DNA of 64,000 nt from Pseudonocardia sp. MH-G8 (GCF_002262885.1 NZ_NKYF01000030.1:1-64000); one strand, 5' to 3'; shown: positions 8,667 through 18,059, counted from the first letter of the stretch. Notes: generated by a model from the sequence alone, not told the origin. Numbers and translations are program-made.

Positions 8667-9395
8667 ATGCAGAGCGCGGACAAGGTGATCGACCTGCTCG
8701 AGGCGGTCGCGTGCAATGGTGAACCGGTCGGGCTCATGGATCTCGCCACCGCGGTCGGGATGGACAAGAGCACCGCGTCGAGGCACGTCTCTGCGCTCGT
8801 CAGCAGGGGCCTGCTGCGCCGCAACCCCGATACCCGCAAGTACTCCATCGGCGACCGGACCGTCGCTCTCTCCTGCACGGTGCTGAGACACGCCACGCTC
8901 CGGTCCTCGGCCCAGCCCCACCTCGTGCGGCTGCGCGACCTGAGCGGCGAGACCGCCAGCCTCGCCTTGCGCGTGGGAGGTGAGCGCATCTGCATCGCCG
9001 CTGTCGAGAGCAGGCACGACGTTCGGCGGGTCGTGAACGTCGGCGAGCGGGTTCCGCTGTACGAGGGAGTCTGCGGCGACGTGATCATGTCCGTGCTGCC
9101 GGTGGCCGACCTGCGCGCCGTGCTGGGAGAGGCCGAACGACATGCCGCCGATCTGCAGCGGCTCCATGCCCGCGTGCTCGAGGCCCGGCGTCTCGGCTAC
9201 TCGGCAGCCGAGGGTCTTCGCGTTCCCGGGGTGAGCGCGATCGCCGCTCCGGTCCACGCGGACGGAGCCGAACAGGTGGCTGCCCTGGTCCTCGCCGGCC
9301 CGTCCCAGCGCTTCACCTCGGCCCGCATGGAGGAGGTGGCGCCGGCGATGCTCGCCGCAGCCGCCGCCCTGACCCGGGCGGCCCCGTCCTGGTAG
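8667..9395 (+). CDS. IclR-family transcriptional regulator
   Basis: A 242-residue IclR protein: N-terminal winged helix (LMDLATAVGMDKSTASRHVSALVSRGLLRR, residues 22-52) and a C-terminal IclR effector domain (SGETASLALRVGGERICIAAVES; VPLYEGVCGDVIMSVLP; LGYSAAEGLRVPGVSAIAAPV). The second serine of the usual ESE/RVP signature region is kept. It is divergent from the MFS carrier and sugar-acid dehydratase, so it is most likely their regulator, with the sugar acid or its keto-deoxy product as effector. Confidence 0.92.
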   Translation: MQSADKVIDLLEAVACNGEPVGLMDLATAVGMDKSTASRHVSALVSRGLLRRNPDTRKYSIGDRTVALSCTVLRHATLRSSAQPHLVRLRDLSGETASLALRVGGERICIAAVESRHDVRRVVNVGERVPLYEGVCGDVIMSVLPVADLRAVLGEAERHAADLQRLHARVLEARRLGYSAAEGLRVPGVSAIAAPVHADGAEQVAALVLAGPSQRFTSARMEEVAPAMLAAAAALTRAAPSW

Positions 9396-9396
9396 G

Positions 9397-9546
9397 TGCG
9401 ATCCCGACCGGGTGTGTGCGGTCGACGGCCACGCCGAGACGTTCTCGGCCCGCGTCGAGGAGCGTGGTGCGGTTGTCCACGTTCACGCGGTGCGTCAGAT
9501 CGTTGACGCGGAGCGAGATCCCGCTGCTGCAGGCGCCGTTGGTCAC
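9397..9546 (-). pseudogene. Remnant of a [2Fe-2S] subunit of a molybdenum hydroxylase
   Basis: On the minus strand the frame reads SLRVNDLTHRVNVDNRTTLL, then DAGRERLGVAVDRTHPVG. This is the N-terminal start of CO/xanthine-dehydrogenase small subunits (SLTVNG...DVDPRTTLLDALRE.LG). The following cysteine-rich GCDHGQCGACTV segment is absent and the frame runs into the tail of the IclR gene. It is a short decayed fragment, about 50 residues of a normal 160, and no large subunit is nearby. Recognition rests on one motif. Confidence 0.45.
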
Positions 9547-9684
9547 TGTCTCCCATTTCTCCCCACAGCCGATCCGGGCCGGTGGGGGCGTATCGCTGAC
9601 GACGATTCATGCAACAAGCGCCGTGACAGCGACAGTGAGCCCGGAACTCGCGCGTTCTTGCCCGATCCTGCTCGCTCCGGTCGG

Positions 9685-10383
9685 CTACCTCGCCGACGCG
9701 GCGGGGCGGGCGAACGCGGGACCGAGGACGTCGGGCTCAGGGGTGTCGAGCGCCAGGCGCAGGAACCGCTGGACCGGCGGGGTGGGCGGGTCGGCACGGC
9801 GGCGCAGGAGCCCGGTCTCCACGATCGGGACGGGGCGGGCCAGCGGTCGCGTGACGGCGTCCGGCCCGCAGATCCGCTCGACCGACGCGACATCCAGGTC
9901 GGGGCCGACGCCGCTCGCGGCTCCCCCGGGCGGCAGGTGCACCAGGCCGAGGTCGGCGCGCCGCTGCCGGACGTGCTCGGCCACGGCCTCGGTGCCGGCC
10001 TCGAGGAGGCGTAGCTCCACACCGGGGCCGGCGGCGTGGAAGCGACGCAGCAGCGGCGGCAGCACCGACCACGCGGTGGCCGGGACGAAGGCCAGCGTCA
10101 ACCGGCCGCTGTGCCCCTGCCCGGTGCGCCGCACGGACTCCGCGGCGGCCTCGACGTCGGCGAGCAGCCTCCGGGCGTGCTCGGCGAGCCGGCGGCCCGC
10201 CTCGGTGAGGTCCACGCCGCGGCGGTGCCGGACGAACAGATCGACGCCGAGCTCGTGCTCCAGGCGCGTGAGCTGGGCGGACAGCGGCGGCTGGGTGAGG
10301 TGCAGCCGCCCGGCCGCACGGGTGACCGAGCGCTCCTCCGCGACGGCGAGGAAGTACCGCAGCTGGCGCAGATCCATGGTCAT
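9685..10383 (-). CDS. LysR-family regulator with an internal deletion in the effector domain
   Basis: The N-terminal winged helix is normal: MDLRQLRYFLAVAEERSVTR, LHLTQPPLSAQL and FVRHRRGVDLTEAG. The protein is only 232 residues, against about 300 for the family. The effector domain runs from VELRLLEAGTEAVAEHVRQRRADLGLV straight to VASVERICGPDAVTRPL, which is normally close to the C terminus. About 80 residues, including most of the second ligand-binding subdomain, appear to be missing in frame. It is divergent from the maleylacetate reductase/hydroxyquinol dioxygenase genes, its presumed targets. The ATG at 10383 has AAGGTGAG upstream. It may bind DNA but respond poorly to inducer. Confidence 0.8.
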   Translation of the reverse strand: MTMDLRQLRYFLAVAEERSVTRAAGRLHLTQPPLSAQLTRLEHELGVDLFVRHRRGVDLTEAGRRLAEHARRLLADVEAAAESVRRTGQGHSGRLTLAFVPATAWSVLPPLLRRFHAAGPGVELRLLEAGTEAVAEHVRQRRADLGLVHLPPGGAASGVGPDLDVASVERICGPDAVTRPLARPVPIVETGLLRRRADPPTPPVQRFLRLALDTPEPDVLGPAFARPAASAR

Positions 10384-10488
10384 CGTATGGCTCACCTTCG
10401 GAACCGGTATTGGACGGATGGCACCGGCCCCTCCACTGTGAGGGGCGCCACTGCGAGCAGCGCAACGGTGCGACGGGCGGAGGAGCAC

Positions 10489-11526
10489 GTGCAGGAGTTC
10501 ACCTACGACGCCCTCCCGGCGCGGATCGTCTTCGGGCGTGGGGCCGCGCGGAGCCGGCTCGCCGCGGAGGTCGAGCGCCTGGGCGCCACCCGGCTGCTCC
10601 TCGTGGCGTCGGACCGGGACGCCGAGCGCGTCCGCGCGCTGGTCGCCCCGCTCCGCGAGCGCGTGGCGGCCACCTTCACGGCAGTGCGTGAACACGTCCC
10701 GGTCGCGACGGCGGAGGCGGCGCGGGCCCTCGCGACCAGCGTCGACGCCGACGCGGTGCTCGCCGTCGGGGGCGGCTCGACCACCGGCGCGGCCAAGGCC
10801 GTGGCCCTCACCCACCGCATCCCGGTGGTCGCGGTGCCCACGACCTACTCCGGTTCCGAGGTCACCGCGGTATGGGGCCTCACCGATGCCGGCCGCAAGA
10901 CCACCGGCACCGACCCGGCCGTGCTGCCGCGCGTGGTCGTCTACGACCCGGAGCTCACCGCGTCGCTGCCCCGGGAGCTCGCGGTGGCGAGCGGCTTCAA
11001 CGCGCTCGCCCACGGTGTCGAGGCGTTCTGGGCGCCGCGGCGCAACCCGGTGAGCACCGCGGTGGCCGAGGAGGGGATCGCGGCGATCGGCGCGGGCCTG
11101 CGCGGTGACGACCCCGCCGACCTGCTGCGCGGCGCGTGGCTCACCGCGTCGGCCTTCGCGGTTGCCGGCGCGGGGTTGCACCACAAGCTCTGCCACGTAC
11201 TCGGCGGTACCTACGACCTGCCGCACGCCCGTACGCACGCCGTCGTCCTCCCGCACGTGCTGGCGTTCAACGCGCCGGGCGCGCCCGACGCGGTGGCGCG
11301 GGTGGCGCGGGCGCTGGGCGTCACCGACGCCGTGCGCGGCCTGCGGGCGCTCGCCGACGCGACGGGGGTGCCGCGCGGGCTGCGGGAGCTGGGTCTGGCG
11401 GAGGACCGGATCGAGGAGGCCGCGGCGCTCACCGAGCCCGCCGTGCCCGACGACAACCCGGTGCCGGTCGGCGGCGGGGCGCTGCGGCGGCTGGTGCGCG
11501 CCGCGTGGGGCGGGGAGGACACATGA
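10489..11526 (+). CDS. Maleylacetate reductase
   Basis: A 345-residue iron-alcohol-dehydrogenase-family enzyme. Features: FGRGAARSRLAAEVERLG near residue 15, the nucleotide motif VGGGSTTGAAKAVAL near 90, VPTTYSGSEVTAVWG, and HHKLCHVLGG with the family histidines. Length and the YSGSE motif fit maleylacetate reductase, which reduces maleylacetate to 3-oxoadipate with NAD(P)H. That is the step after intradiol cleavage of hydroxyquinol. GTG at 10489 follows a GGAGGAG ribosome site. Its stop overlaps the dioxygenase start by ATGA, so the two are translationally coupled. Confidence 0.93.
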   Translation: MQEFTYDALPARIVFGRGAARSRLAAEVERLGATRLLLVASDRDAERVRALVAPLRERVAATFTAVREHVPVATAEAARALATSVDADAVLAVGGGSTTGAAKAVALTHRIPVVAVPTTYSGSEVTAVWGLTDAGRKTTGTDPAVLPRVVVYDPELTASLPRELAVASGFNALAHGVEAFWAPRRNPVSTAVAEEGIAAIGAGLRGDDPADLLRGAWLTASAFAVAGAGLHHKLCHVLGGTYDLPHARTHAVVLPHVLAFNAPGAPDAVARVARALGVTDAVRGLRALADATGVPRGLRELGLAEDRIEEAAALTEPAVPDDNPVPVGGGALRRLVRAAWGGEDT

Positions 11527-12386
11527 CCCAGCAGGAGCGGGAGCAGGCCGTCACCGACGAGGTGGTCGCGAGCTTCGCCGCCACGTCGGACGAGCGACTG
11601 CGCGAGATCGTGCAGAGCCTCACCAGGCACCTGCACGCGTTCGCCAGGGACGTGCGGCTCTCCCAGGAGGAGTGGGAGGCGGGGATCGCCTTCCTCACGC
11701 GCGTCGGGCACCTCACCGACGACAAGCGGCAGGAGTTCATCCTGCTCTCCGACGTGCTCGGGCTCTCGATGCTCACCGTCGGCATCAACGCACCCGCGGC
11801 GCCGGGGGCCACCGAGTCCACGGTGTTCGGGCCGTTCTTCGTCGAGAGTGCGCCCGAGGTGCCGCTGGGCGGCGACATCGCGCGCGGGGCCGCGGGCACG
11901 CCCTGCTGGGTGTCGGGCACGGTGCGCTCCACCGACGGGTCGCCGATCGCCGGTGCCCGGATCGAGGTCTGGGAGGCCGACGAGGACGGCTTCTACGACG
12001 TCCAGTACGAGGGGGACCGCTCGGCGGGCCGCGGGCGGCTGCACTCCGGCGACGACGGCGGGTACCGCTTCTGGTCGGTGCGGCCCTCGTCCTACGGGAT
12101 ACCCGACGACGGTCCGGTCGGCGAACTGCTCGCCGCGACCGGCCGCGCGCCGATGCGCCCGGCCCACCTGCACTTCAAGGTCGACGCAGCGGGCCACCGG
12201 ACGCTGATCACCCACATCTTCGTCGCGGGCGACCCGCACCTCGACAGCGACGCGGTGTTCGGGGTGAAGGAGAGCCTGGTGGTCGACTTCGCGGAGCGCG
12301 AACCCGGCACCGCCCCCGACGGGCGCGTGCTGGACACCCCCTGGACCAGCGTGGAGTTCGACATCGTGCTGGAGGCGCTGCGATGA
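11523..12386 (+). CDS. Hydroxyquinol 1,2-dioxygenase (intradiol)
   Basis: A 287-residue intradiol ring-cleavage dioxygenase. The N-terminal dimerisation helices (EWEAGIAFLTRVGHLTDDKR) are followed by the beta-sandwich. Likely Fe(III) ligands are Tyr in FYDVQY, Tyr in SSYGIP, and the His pair in RPAHLHFKV. Size and sequence fit hydroxyquinol dioxygenases (1,2,4-trihydroxybenzene to maleylacetate). Its product is the substrate of the preceding gene, and a resorcinol-type hydroxylase follows. The next start overlaps its stop by ATGA, so the three genes form a tight operon. Confidence 0.93.
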   Translation: MTQQEREQAVTDEVVASFAATSDERLREIVQSLTRHLHAFARDVRLSQEEWEAGIAFLTRVGHLTDDKRQEFILLSDVLGLSMLTVGINAPAAPGATESTVFGPFFVESAPEVPLGGDIARGAAGTPCWVSGTVRSTDGSPIAGARIEVWEADEDGFYDVQYEGDRSAGRGRLHSGDDGGYRFWSVRPSSYGIPDDGPVGELLAATGRAPMRPAHLHFKVDAAGHRTLITHIFVAGDPHLDSDAVFGVKESLVVDFAEREPGTAPDGRVLDTPWTSVEFDIVLEALR

Positions 12387-13964
12387 CCGCGGACCTGATG
12401 ACCGACGTGCTGGTGATCGGCAGCGGCCCGGCCGGTGGCGGGGCCGCGCTCGCGCTGGCCACGCTCGGCGTCGAGCACATGGTCGTGACGAAGTACCGCT
12501 GGACCGCCAACACCCCCCGCGCGCACATCACCAACCAGCGCACGATGGAGGTCTTCCGCGACCTGGGCATCGAGGAGGACGTGCTCGCGCAGGGCACCCC
12601 GCACGAGCTCATGGGCGAGACGGTGTTCTGCACCAGCCTCGCGGGCGACGAGATCGGGCGCGTCCGCACCTGGGGCACGCACCCGGCGCGCGAGGCCGAC
12701 TACACGCTCGCCAGCCCGTCGCCCAACTGCGACATCCCGCAGACCTTCCTCGAACCGATCGTGATCGGGCACGCCGCCTCCCGGGGCAGCCGCATCCGCT
12801 TCGACACCGAGTACGTCCGCATCGTGCAGGACGACGACGGCGTCACCGTCACCGTGCGGGACCGGGTGACCGACCACGAGTACGACATCCGCGCGAAGTA
12901 CGTGATCGGCGCCGACGGCGGGCGCAGCGCGGTGGCCGCCGACGTCGGGCTCCCGTTCGAGGGCGAGATGGACGTCGCCGGGTCGATGAACATCGTGTTC
13001 CACGCCGACCTCTCGCACCTGGTCGCGTGCACGAGCTGGTGGGTGACGACACGGTGCCCGTGACGATCCGTTCGACGTCGCTGTGGGGCAACAACAAGAT
13101 GTACGCCACCCGGTACCGCGCCGGGCGCGTCTTCTGCATGGGCGACGCCGTGCACCGCCACCCGCCGTCGAACGGGCTGGGCTCCAACACCTCGATCCAG
13201 GACGCCTACAACCTGGCGTGGAAGCTCGCCCACGTCCTGCGGGCACGGCGGGCGAGGCGCTGCTGGACACCTACGACGCGGAACGCGTCCCGGTCGGGCG
13301 CCAGATCGTGCTGCGGGCGAACAAGAGCATCGAGGAGTTCGGCCCGATCTTCGACGCGCTCGGGCTCACGGGCGAGTCCGACCCCGAGCGGATGCGCCGG
13401 CACATCGCGGCGCGCACGGCGAACACCCCGGACGCGGCCCGCCAGCGGGCCGCCCTGCGCGCGGCGCTGGAGCTGAAGAACTACGAGTTCAACGCGCACG
13501 GCGTCGAGCTGGGCCAGCGGTACGCATCGGCGGCGGTGGTGCCCGACGGCACCCCGGAACCGGAGTACACCCGCGACCCGGAGCTGTACCACCACCCGAC
13601 GACATGGCCCGGCGCGCGGCTGCCGCACGTCTGGCTCGGGCGCGGCGGGCACCGCGTCTCCACGCACGACCTGGCCGGGAAGGGACGGTTCTGCCTGCTC
13701 ACCGGCATCACCGGGGAGGCGTGGGCCGATGCGGCCGCGAAGGTCGCCCTCGACATGGGCGTCGAGCTGGTGGCGCACGTGATCGGCCCCGGCCGCGAGT
13801 ACATCGATCTCTACGAGGACTGGGCACGGGCGCGCGAGGTCGGAGAGGACGGATGTGTGCTCGTCCGGCCCGACGCGCACGTCGCGTGGCGCTGCGCCGC
13901 GATGGCCGACGACCCCGCAGGCGAGCTGCGGCGGGTACTGGACGCCGTGCTCGCACGCCGCTGA
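12383..13964 (+). pseudogene. Resorcinol/phenol FAD hydroxylase (TfdB-like), broken by a deletion and a frameshift
   Basis: The reading frame starts well: VLVIGSGPAGGGAALALA FAD loop, then YVIGADGGRSAVAADVG near residue 180. Near 13030, SHLVA runs out of frame into a segment that in family members lies about 50 residues later, so a deletion plus frameshift has occurred. The second frame gives VFCMGDAVHRHPPSNG (FAD GD motif) and AYNLAWKLAHVLR. Near 13244 a missing base shifts to a third frame, EALLDTYDAERVPVGRQIV, which runs intact to 13964. Family members insert oxygen ortho or para to phenol hydroxyls (2,4-dichlorophenol, resorcinol). With hydroxyquinol dioxygenase and maleylacetate reductase, resorcinol to hydroxyquinol is the expected lost step. 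Confidence 0.88.
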
Positions 13965-14015
13965 CGACGCGGGCCGCTACCCCTGGCTCACCGGCCGGTA
14001 GGCCACGGGTCCCGC

Positions 14016-14150
14016 TCATGGTCGTGGGTCGCGCCACATCGGCCACAGCGACGGACCCTCCGGCAGGGCGATCTCGCCGACGACCTCGAAGCCGTGTCGT
14101 GCGTACAGCCGGCGGTTGCGGGGGCTGGTGGCCTCCAGGTAGGCGGGGCC
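14016..14150 (-). pseudogene. C-terminal fragment of a GNAT acetyltransferase
   Basis: The minus strand reads GPAYLEATSPRNRRLYARHG and then FEVVGEIALPEGPSLWPMWR before a stop at 14016. That is the characteristic C terminus of actinobacterial GNAT acetyltransferases (fourth conserved motif with LYxRHGF). Upstream the frame meets a stop codon (TAA) within about 10 codons and no start is present, so about two thirds of the gene is gone. It fills the gap between the broken hydroxylase and the AAA regulator. Confidence 0.7.
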
Positions 14151-14244
14151 GGCCTCTCGGCCGGTCGGTCCTTACGTGACGTCGCAGGTGAGCGGTAGCG
14201 TGCTCGCCCACCCCGGGTGCCACCGCACAACGAGAGGCCGACCG

Positions 14245-16899
14245 ATGGATGCGAGTCCATCACTGCTGGGCCGTGAACGGGAACTGTCCGATCTCTGCGA
14301 CCTGATCAGCGCGCATCGGCTGGTGACGATCACCGGTGTCGGCGGCGTGGGCAAGACCCGGCTCGCGCTGGCCATGGCCGAGCGGGCCGCGCATCCGGTG
14401 GTCTGCCTGCTCGCGCGGTACAGCCGGCCCGAGCAGGTGCCCGCGGCGGTGGCGGAGTCGCTCGGGTTCCCGTCGTGGGATGCCGCGCTGGCCGGCCTCG
14501 CCGACCGCTCGGCACTGCTCGTGCTCGACAACTGCGAGCACCTGCTCGACGCGGTGGCCGACGCTGTCGAACTGCTGTCCACAGCCGGGGACGTCTCGGT
14601 GCTGGCCACGAGCCGGGAACCGCTGGCGGTACCGGGCGAGCACGTGATGCGGCTGGATCCGCTCGCGGTCGGCGACGGGGAGGGCCCGTCGGGCGCTGCG
14701 GCGTCACCGGCGGTCCAGCTGTTCCTGGCCCGAGCCGCTGCCGCCGGATCAGCGGTGGAACTCGACGCGGACGCCGCACCCACGCTGGTCGAGCTGTGCC
14801 GTCGCCTCGACGGCCTGCCGCTGGCCATCGAGCTGGCCGCGGCCCGCACCCCGACGTTGACCCCGGCCGAGATCCTCGGACACCTCGACCGCAGGCTCGA
14901 CCTGCTCGTCGGGAACCGCCGCGGGCCGCCCCGGCACCGCAGCCTGGAGACGATGGTCGACTGGTCCTACGAGCGGCTCGATCCGGGCACCCGGCGCTTC
15001 TTCGATCGGCTCGGCGTGTCCGAGGGCCGGTTCACCGCCGAGGCCGCGCTCGCGGTCGCCGGCGAGCCCGGCGAGGATCTGCTGGCGGTGATCGGCCACC
15101 TCGACCAGCTGGTCGCGCGCTCACTGGTGCAGGTGCACCGGCGCGGAGGGCGTACCTGGTACGGGCTCCTGGAGACCATCCGCGCCTACGCACGCGCGAA
15201 GGTGATCGCGAGCGGGGAGTTCGACGCCGTCACGAACCGGTGCATCGACTGGACCGTCAGGCACTGCCGCGAGATCACGGAGCGGTCGTGGCGGTCCTGG
15301 TCGACGGAGCTGGCGGCGACAGCCGACGCCCTGCGCCACGACGTGTACGACGCCCTCGGCCGCGTGATCGAGCACGACGAGCGGCCCGGCCGCGCGTTCG
15401 CCCTCTACGGCCTGCTGCTGGGAGCCGACGTGCACAACGGGCGCGCGCGGCCGGTCGCGGAATGGGGCCTGCGGCTGCTCGCGCGGTGGCCGGACCCGGC
15501 CGAGCCCGGCTGGTCCGAGGTGGCGGCAGTGGCCGCGACCGCGCACGTCGTGGCCGGCGACCGCGTGCGCGGCCCCGATCTCGCCCGCCTGGCGCTGAAC
15601 GCCGCGGGGTCACCGCTCGCAGCCCTCGTCGCGCGACGTGCACTGCTGCTGGTGAGCCTGGCCGGACCGTCGGACGGCACGGCCGTTCGCCTGGCGGAGG
15701 ACGCACTCTCGCACGCGCGCGGCCAGGAGGTGCGGCCGTGGCGGATCGAGCTGGACACCTTCCGGGCGATCGCGCTCGCGGACGCCGGCCGGGACGCGGA
15801 CGCCCTCCCCGCCGCTCGGGACGCGCACGCCGAAGCGGCAGCCTCCGACGGTCCGGTGCTGGCGGCCTGGTGCGCGCTGGTCCACGGCCACGTACTCGCG
15901 CTGCATGATCCGGATGCCGCGCGGCCCGTGTTCGCCGAGGTGCTGGAGCGCTCGAGCGCGGCGGGCTACCCGCTCGGATGCGGTCTCGGTCACCGCGCCC
16001 TCGGTGCGCTCGACCTCCTGACCGGAAGGCCAGGACCCGCGGCCGCGGCGCTCCGCACGGCGCTGGACGAGCTGGTGCCCGTCGGTGACGCGCACGTGCG
16101 CACGACGCTGCGGTGGATCGCCGTGGCCGCCCGTGCCGCGGGCCACGGCACCGCTGCCACCAGGCTGTCCGCCGCCGCGAGCGCATCCTCGGCCGCGGAC
16201 CTCAGTGATCTGCTCGCGCAAGCGACCCTCGGTCGGCATTTCGCCGTCGTCGCCTGCGATGGACCCGCACCGACCGTGCGCGACGCGATCGCGCTCGCCC
16301 GCCAGGTGCTCGCCGCGATCGCCGAACACGCCGATCGACCGGCAACAGACGCCTCACCTGCAGCCTCGGCCGGCGCCGCGGCGTTCCGCAGGGAAGGGCC
16401 GGTGTGGTACCTCGCCTTCGACGGAGACGCCGTCCGGTTGCCGGACGCGAAAGGAATTCACGACCTGGCCGCGCTGCTCGCGAAACCCGGTCGCGAGATC
16501 CACGCCGCAGAGCTGATGGGCATGGCGGTCGAGGCGCCCGACACCGGTCCGGCACTCGACGCGCAGGCCCGGCGCAGCTACGAGTCGCGGATCGTGGCGC
16601 TGCAGGCCGAGCTCGTCGAGGCCGAGGACGCGCACGACCGCGGCGCCGCCGAGCGGGCCGGGCTGGAGATGGATCTGCTCGTCGAGCACCTCACCGCCGC
16701 GACCGGGCTGGGCGGGCGGGCCCGACGCGGCGGCGGCAACCAGGAACGGGCCCGCTCGGCGGTCGGCTGGCGGATCCGCGCGGCGATCAGCCGCATCGGC
16801 GATGCCCACCCGTCGCTTGGCCGGCACCTCCGCGCGACGGTGCAGACCGGGACGTGGTGCTCCTACCAGCCCGAGAGCCCGATCCAGTGGGATCTGTGA
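14245..16899 (+). CDS. Large AAA-type (AfsR/LuxR-like) ATPase regulator without a recognisable HTH
   Basis: An 884-residue protein beginning directly with an ATPase module: LLGRERELSDLCDLI, Walker A GVGGVGKTRLAL (residues 31-42), Walker B SALLVLDNCEHLLD near 95, VLATSREPL sensor, and CRRLDGLPLAIELAAAR. This is the STAND ATPase layout of AfsR/LAL regulators. The middle (residues 330-690) is helical and TPR-like. The end carries WYLAFDGDAVRLPDAKGIHD, then a coiled-coil-like stretch and SAVGWRIRAAISRI, a tail found in many actinobacterial ATPase regulators. I see no SARP, LuxR or winged-helix domain, so DNA contact may occur through the tail. Transcription ends at a hairpin 14 bp downstream. The ATG at 14245 has GAGAGG upstream. 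Confidence 0.78.
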   Translation: MDASPSLLGRERELSDLCDLISAHRLVTITGVGGVGKTRLALAMAERAAHPVVCLLARYSRPEQVPAAVAESLGFPSWDAALAGLADRSALLVLDNCEHLLDAVADAVELLSTAGDVSVLATSREPLAVPGEHVMRLDPLAVGDGEGPSGAAASPAVQLFLARAAAAGSAVELDADAAPTLVELCRRLDGLPLAIELAAARTPTLTPAEILGHLDRRLDLLVGNRRGPPRHRSLETMVDWSYERLDPGTRRFFDRLGVSEGRFTAEAALAVAGEPGEDLLAVIGHLDQLVARSLVQVHRRGGRTWYGLLETIRAYARAKVIASGEFDAVTNRCIDWTVRHCREITERSWRSWSTELAATADALRHDVYDALGRVIEHDERPGRAFALYGLLLGADVHNGRARPVAEWGLRLLARWPDPAEPGWSEVAAVAATAHVVAGDRVRGPDLARLALNAAGSPLAALVARRALLLVSLAGPSDGTAVRLAEDALSHARGQEVRPWRIELDTFRAIALADAGRDADALPAARDAHAEAAASDGPVLAAWCALVHGHVLALHDPDAARPVFAEVLERSSAAGYPLGCGLGHRALGALDLLTGRPGPAAAALRTALDELVPVGDAHVRTTLRWIAVAARAAGHGTAATRLSAAASASSAADLSDLLAQATLGRHFAVVACDGPAPTVRDAIALARQVLAAIAEHADRPATDASPAASAGAAAFRREGPVWYLAFDGDAVRLPDAKGIHDLAALLAKPGREIHAAELMGMAVEAPDTGPALDAQARRSYESRIVALQAELVEAEDAHDRGAAERAGLEMDLLVEHLTAATGLGGRARRGGGNQERARSAVGWRIRAAISRIGDAHPSLGRHLRATVQTGTWCSYQPESPIQWDL

Positions 16900-16912
16900 G
16901 TCGGCTCGACAT

Positions 16913-16935
16913 GCCGGGAGGTCCGGCCTCCCGGC
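16913..16935 (+). terminator. Perfect 9-bp hairpin after the AAA regulator
   Basis: GCCGGGAGG (16913-16921), loop TCCGG, CCTCCCGGC (16927-16935). It is a perfect stem just after the regulator stop and before the methyltransferase, without a U tract. It probably terminates or stabilises the regulator transcript. Confidence 0.7.
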
Positions 16936-16993
16936 GCGCGTCCCGACCTTCCGCAGTACCGGGTGCAGGCATCACCGCCGACCAAGGAGCGCC

Positions 16994-18055
16994 ATGTCCA
17001 CCCCCACGCTCGACGAGCGCCTCATCGAGGCGACCACCGGCACCCTGGAACTGTTCGGGGTCTACCTCGGCACCCGGCTCGGGCTCTACCGGGCCCTGAC
17101 GCAGCGCGGCAGGCTCACCGCCGCCGAGCTCGCCGAGACCGCCGGCATCCACCCCCGCTACGCCCGGGAATGGCTCGAGCAGCAGGCCGTCGCGGGGCTG
17201 GTCGCCGTCGACGACCCCGCACGCCCCGCCGACACCCGGCGCTACCGGCTGCCCGCCGATCACGCAGGCGTCCTGGTCGACCCGGAGGACCCCGCGCACG
17301 TCGCCCCGTTCGCCGACATGGTCGTCGGCATCGCACGGGTCCTCGACCAGGTCCTCGCCGCCTACCGCGACGGCTCCGGCGTGGCATACGCCCACTACGG
17401 AGCCGACTTCCGCCGCGGCCAGGGCGGCATCAACCGGCCCGCTTTCCACATCGACCTGACGGGGAGTTGGCTCCCCGCCGCGGCGGACGTCCACACCCGG
17501 CTGACGCAGCCGGGCGTCCGCATCGCCGACGTCGGCTGCGGCCACGGTTGGTCGACGATCGCCATGGCCCGCGCCTACCCGGACGCCGAGGTGATCGGCT
17601 ACGACACCGACGCCGCATCCGTCGCCGAGGCCGCCGAGCACGCGGAAGCCGCCGCTGTCCCGGCGCGGTTCGTGCAGGCCGACGCCGCGTCGCTGTCCGC
17701 AGACGGACCGTTCGACGCCGTCGTGATGCTGGAGGCGCTGCACGACATCGCGCGCCCGGTCGAGGCACTCGCGAGCTGCCGCAAAGCACTCGCCACCGAC
17801 GGCACGATGATCGTCGTCGACGAGAACGTCGCACCACGCTTCACCGCACCCGGCGACCTCACCGAGCGGCTCATGTACGGCTGGAGCATCAGCCACTGCC
17901 TGCCCGCCGCGCTCGCCGAGCGGCCCTCCGCGGGGTTGGGCACCGTCCTGCGCGCCGACGCCGTCCGCGAACTGGCCACCACCGCCGGGTTCGGCTCGGT
18001 CGAGGTGGTCGACGTCGACGCCGGCTTCTTCCGCGTCTACCGGCTGGAGGGCTGA
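16994..18055 (+). CDS. SAM-dependent class I methyltransferase with winged-helix N terminus
   Basis: A 353-residue protein. The N terminus resembles the winged-helix dimerisation domain of O-methyltransferase-like proteins (LGLYRALTQRGRLTAAELAETAGIHPRYAREWLE). The SAM fold follows: IADVGCGHGWSTIAMARAYP near residue 180, VIGYDTD, and FDAVVMLEALHDIARPVEAL. This architecture is widespread in actinobacteria and the substrate is unknown. AAGGAG precedes the ATG at 16994. Two acetyltransferase genes follow closely on the same strand, so the three are probably one operon. Confidence 0.85.
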   Translation: MSTPTLDERLIEATTGTLELFGVYLGTRLGLYRALTQRGRLTAAELAETAGIHPRYAREWLEQQAVAGLVAVDDPARPADTRRYRLPADHAGVLVDPEDPAHVAPFADMVVGIARVLDQVLAAYRDGSGVAYAHYGADFRRGQGGINRPAFHIDLTGSWLPAAADVHTRLTQPGVRIADVGCGHGWSTIAMARAYPDAEVIGYDTDAASVAEAAEHAEAAAVPARFVQADAASLSADGPFDAVVMLEALHDIARPVEALASCRKALATDGTMIVVDENVAPRFTAPGDLTERLMYGWSISHCLPAALAERPSAGLGTVLRADAVRELATTAGFGSVEVVDVDAGFFRVYRLEG

Positions 18056-18059
18056 GCCC

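Noticed and set aside
13965..14244. Plus-strand frames between the hydroxylase and the AAA regulator
   Set aside because: The only protein-like signal here is the minus-strand GNAT stump; plus-strand translations are antisense to it.
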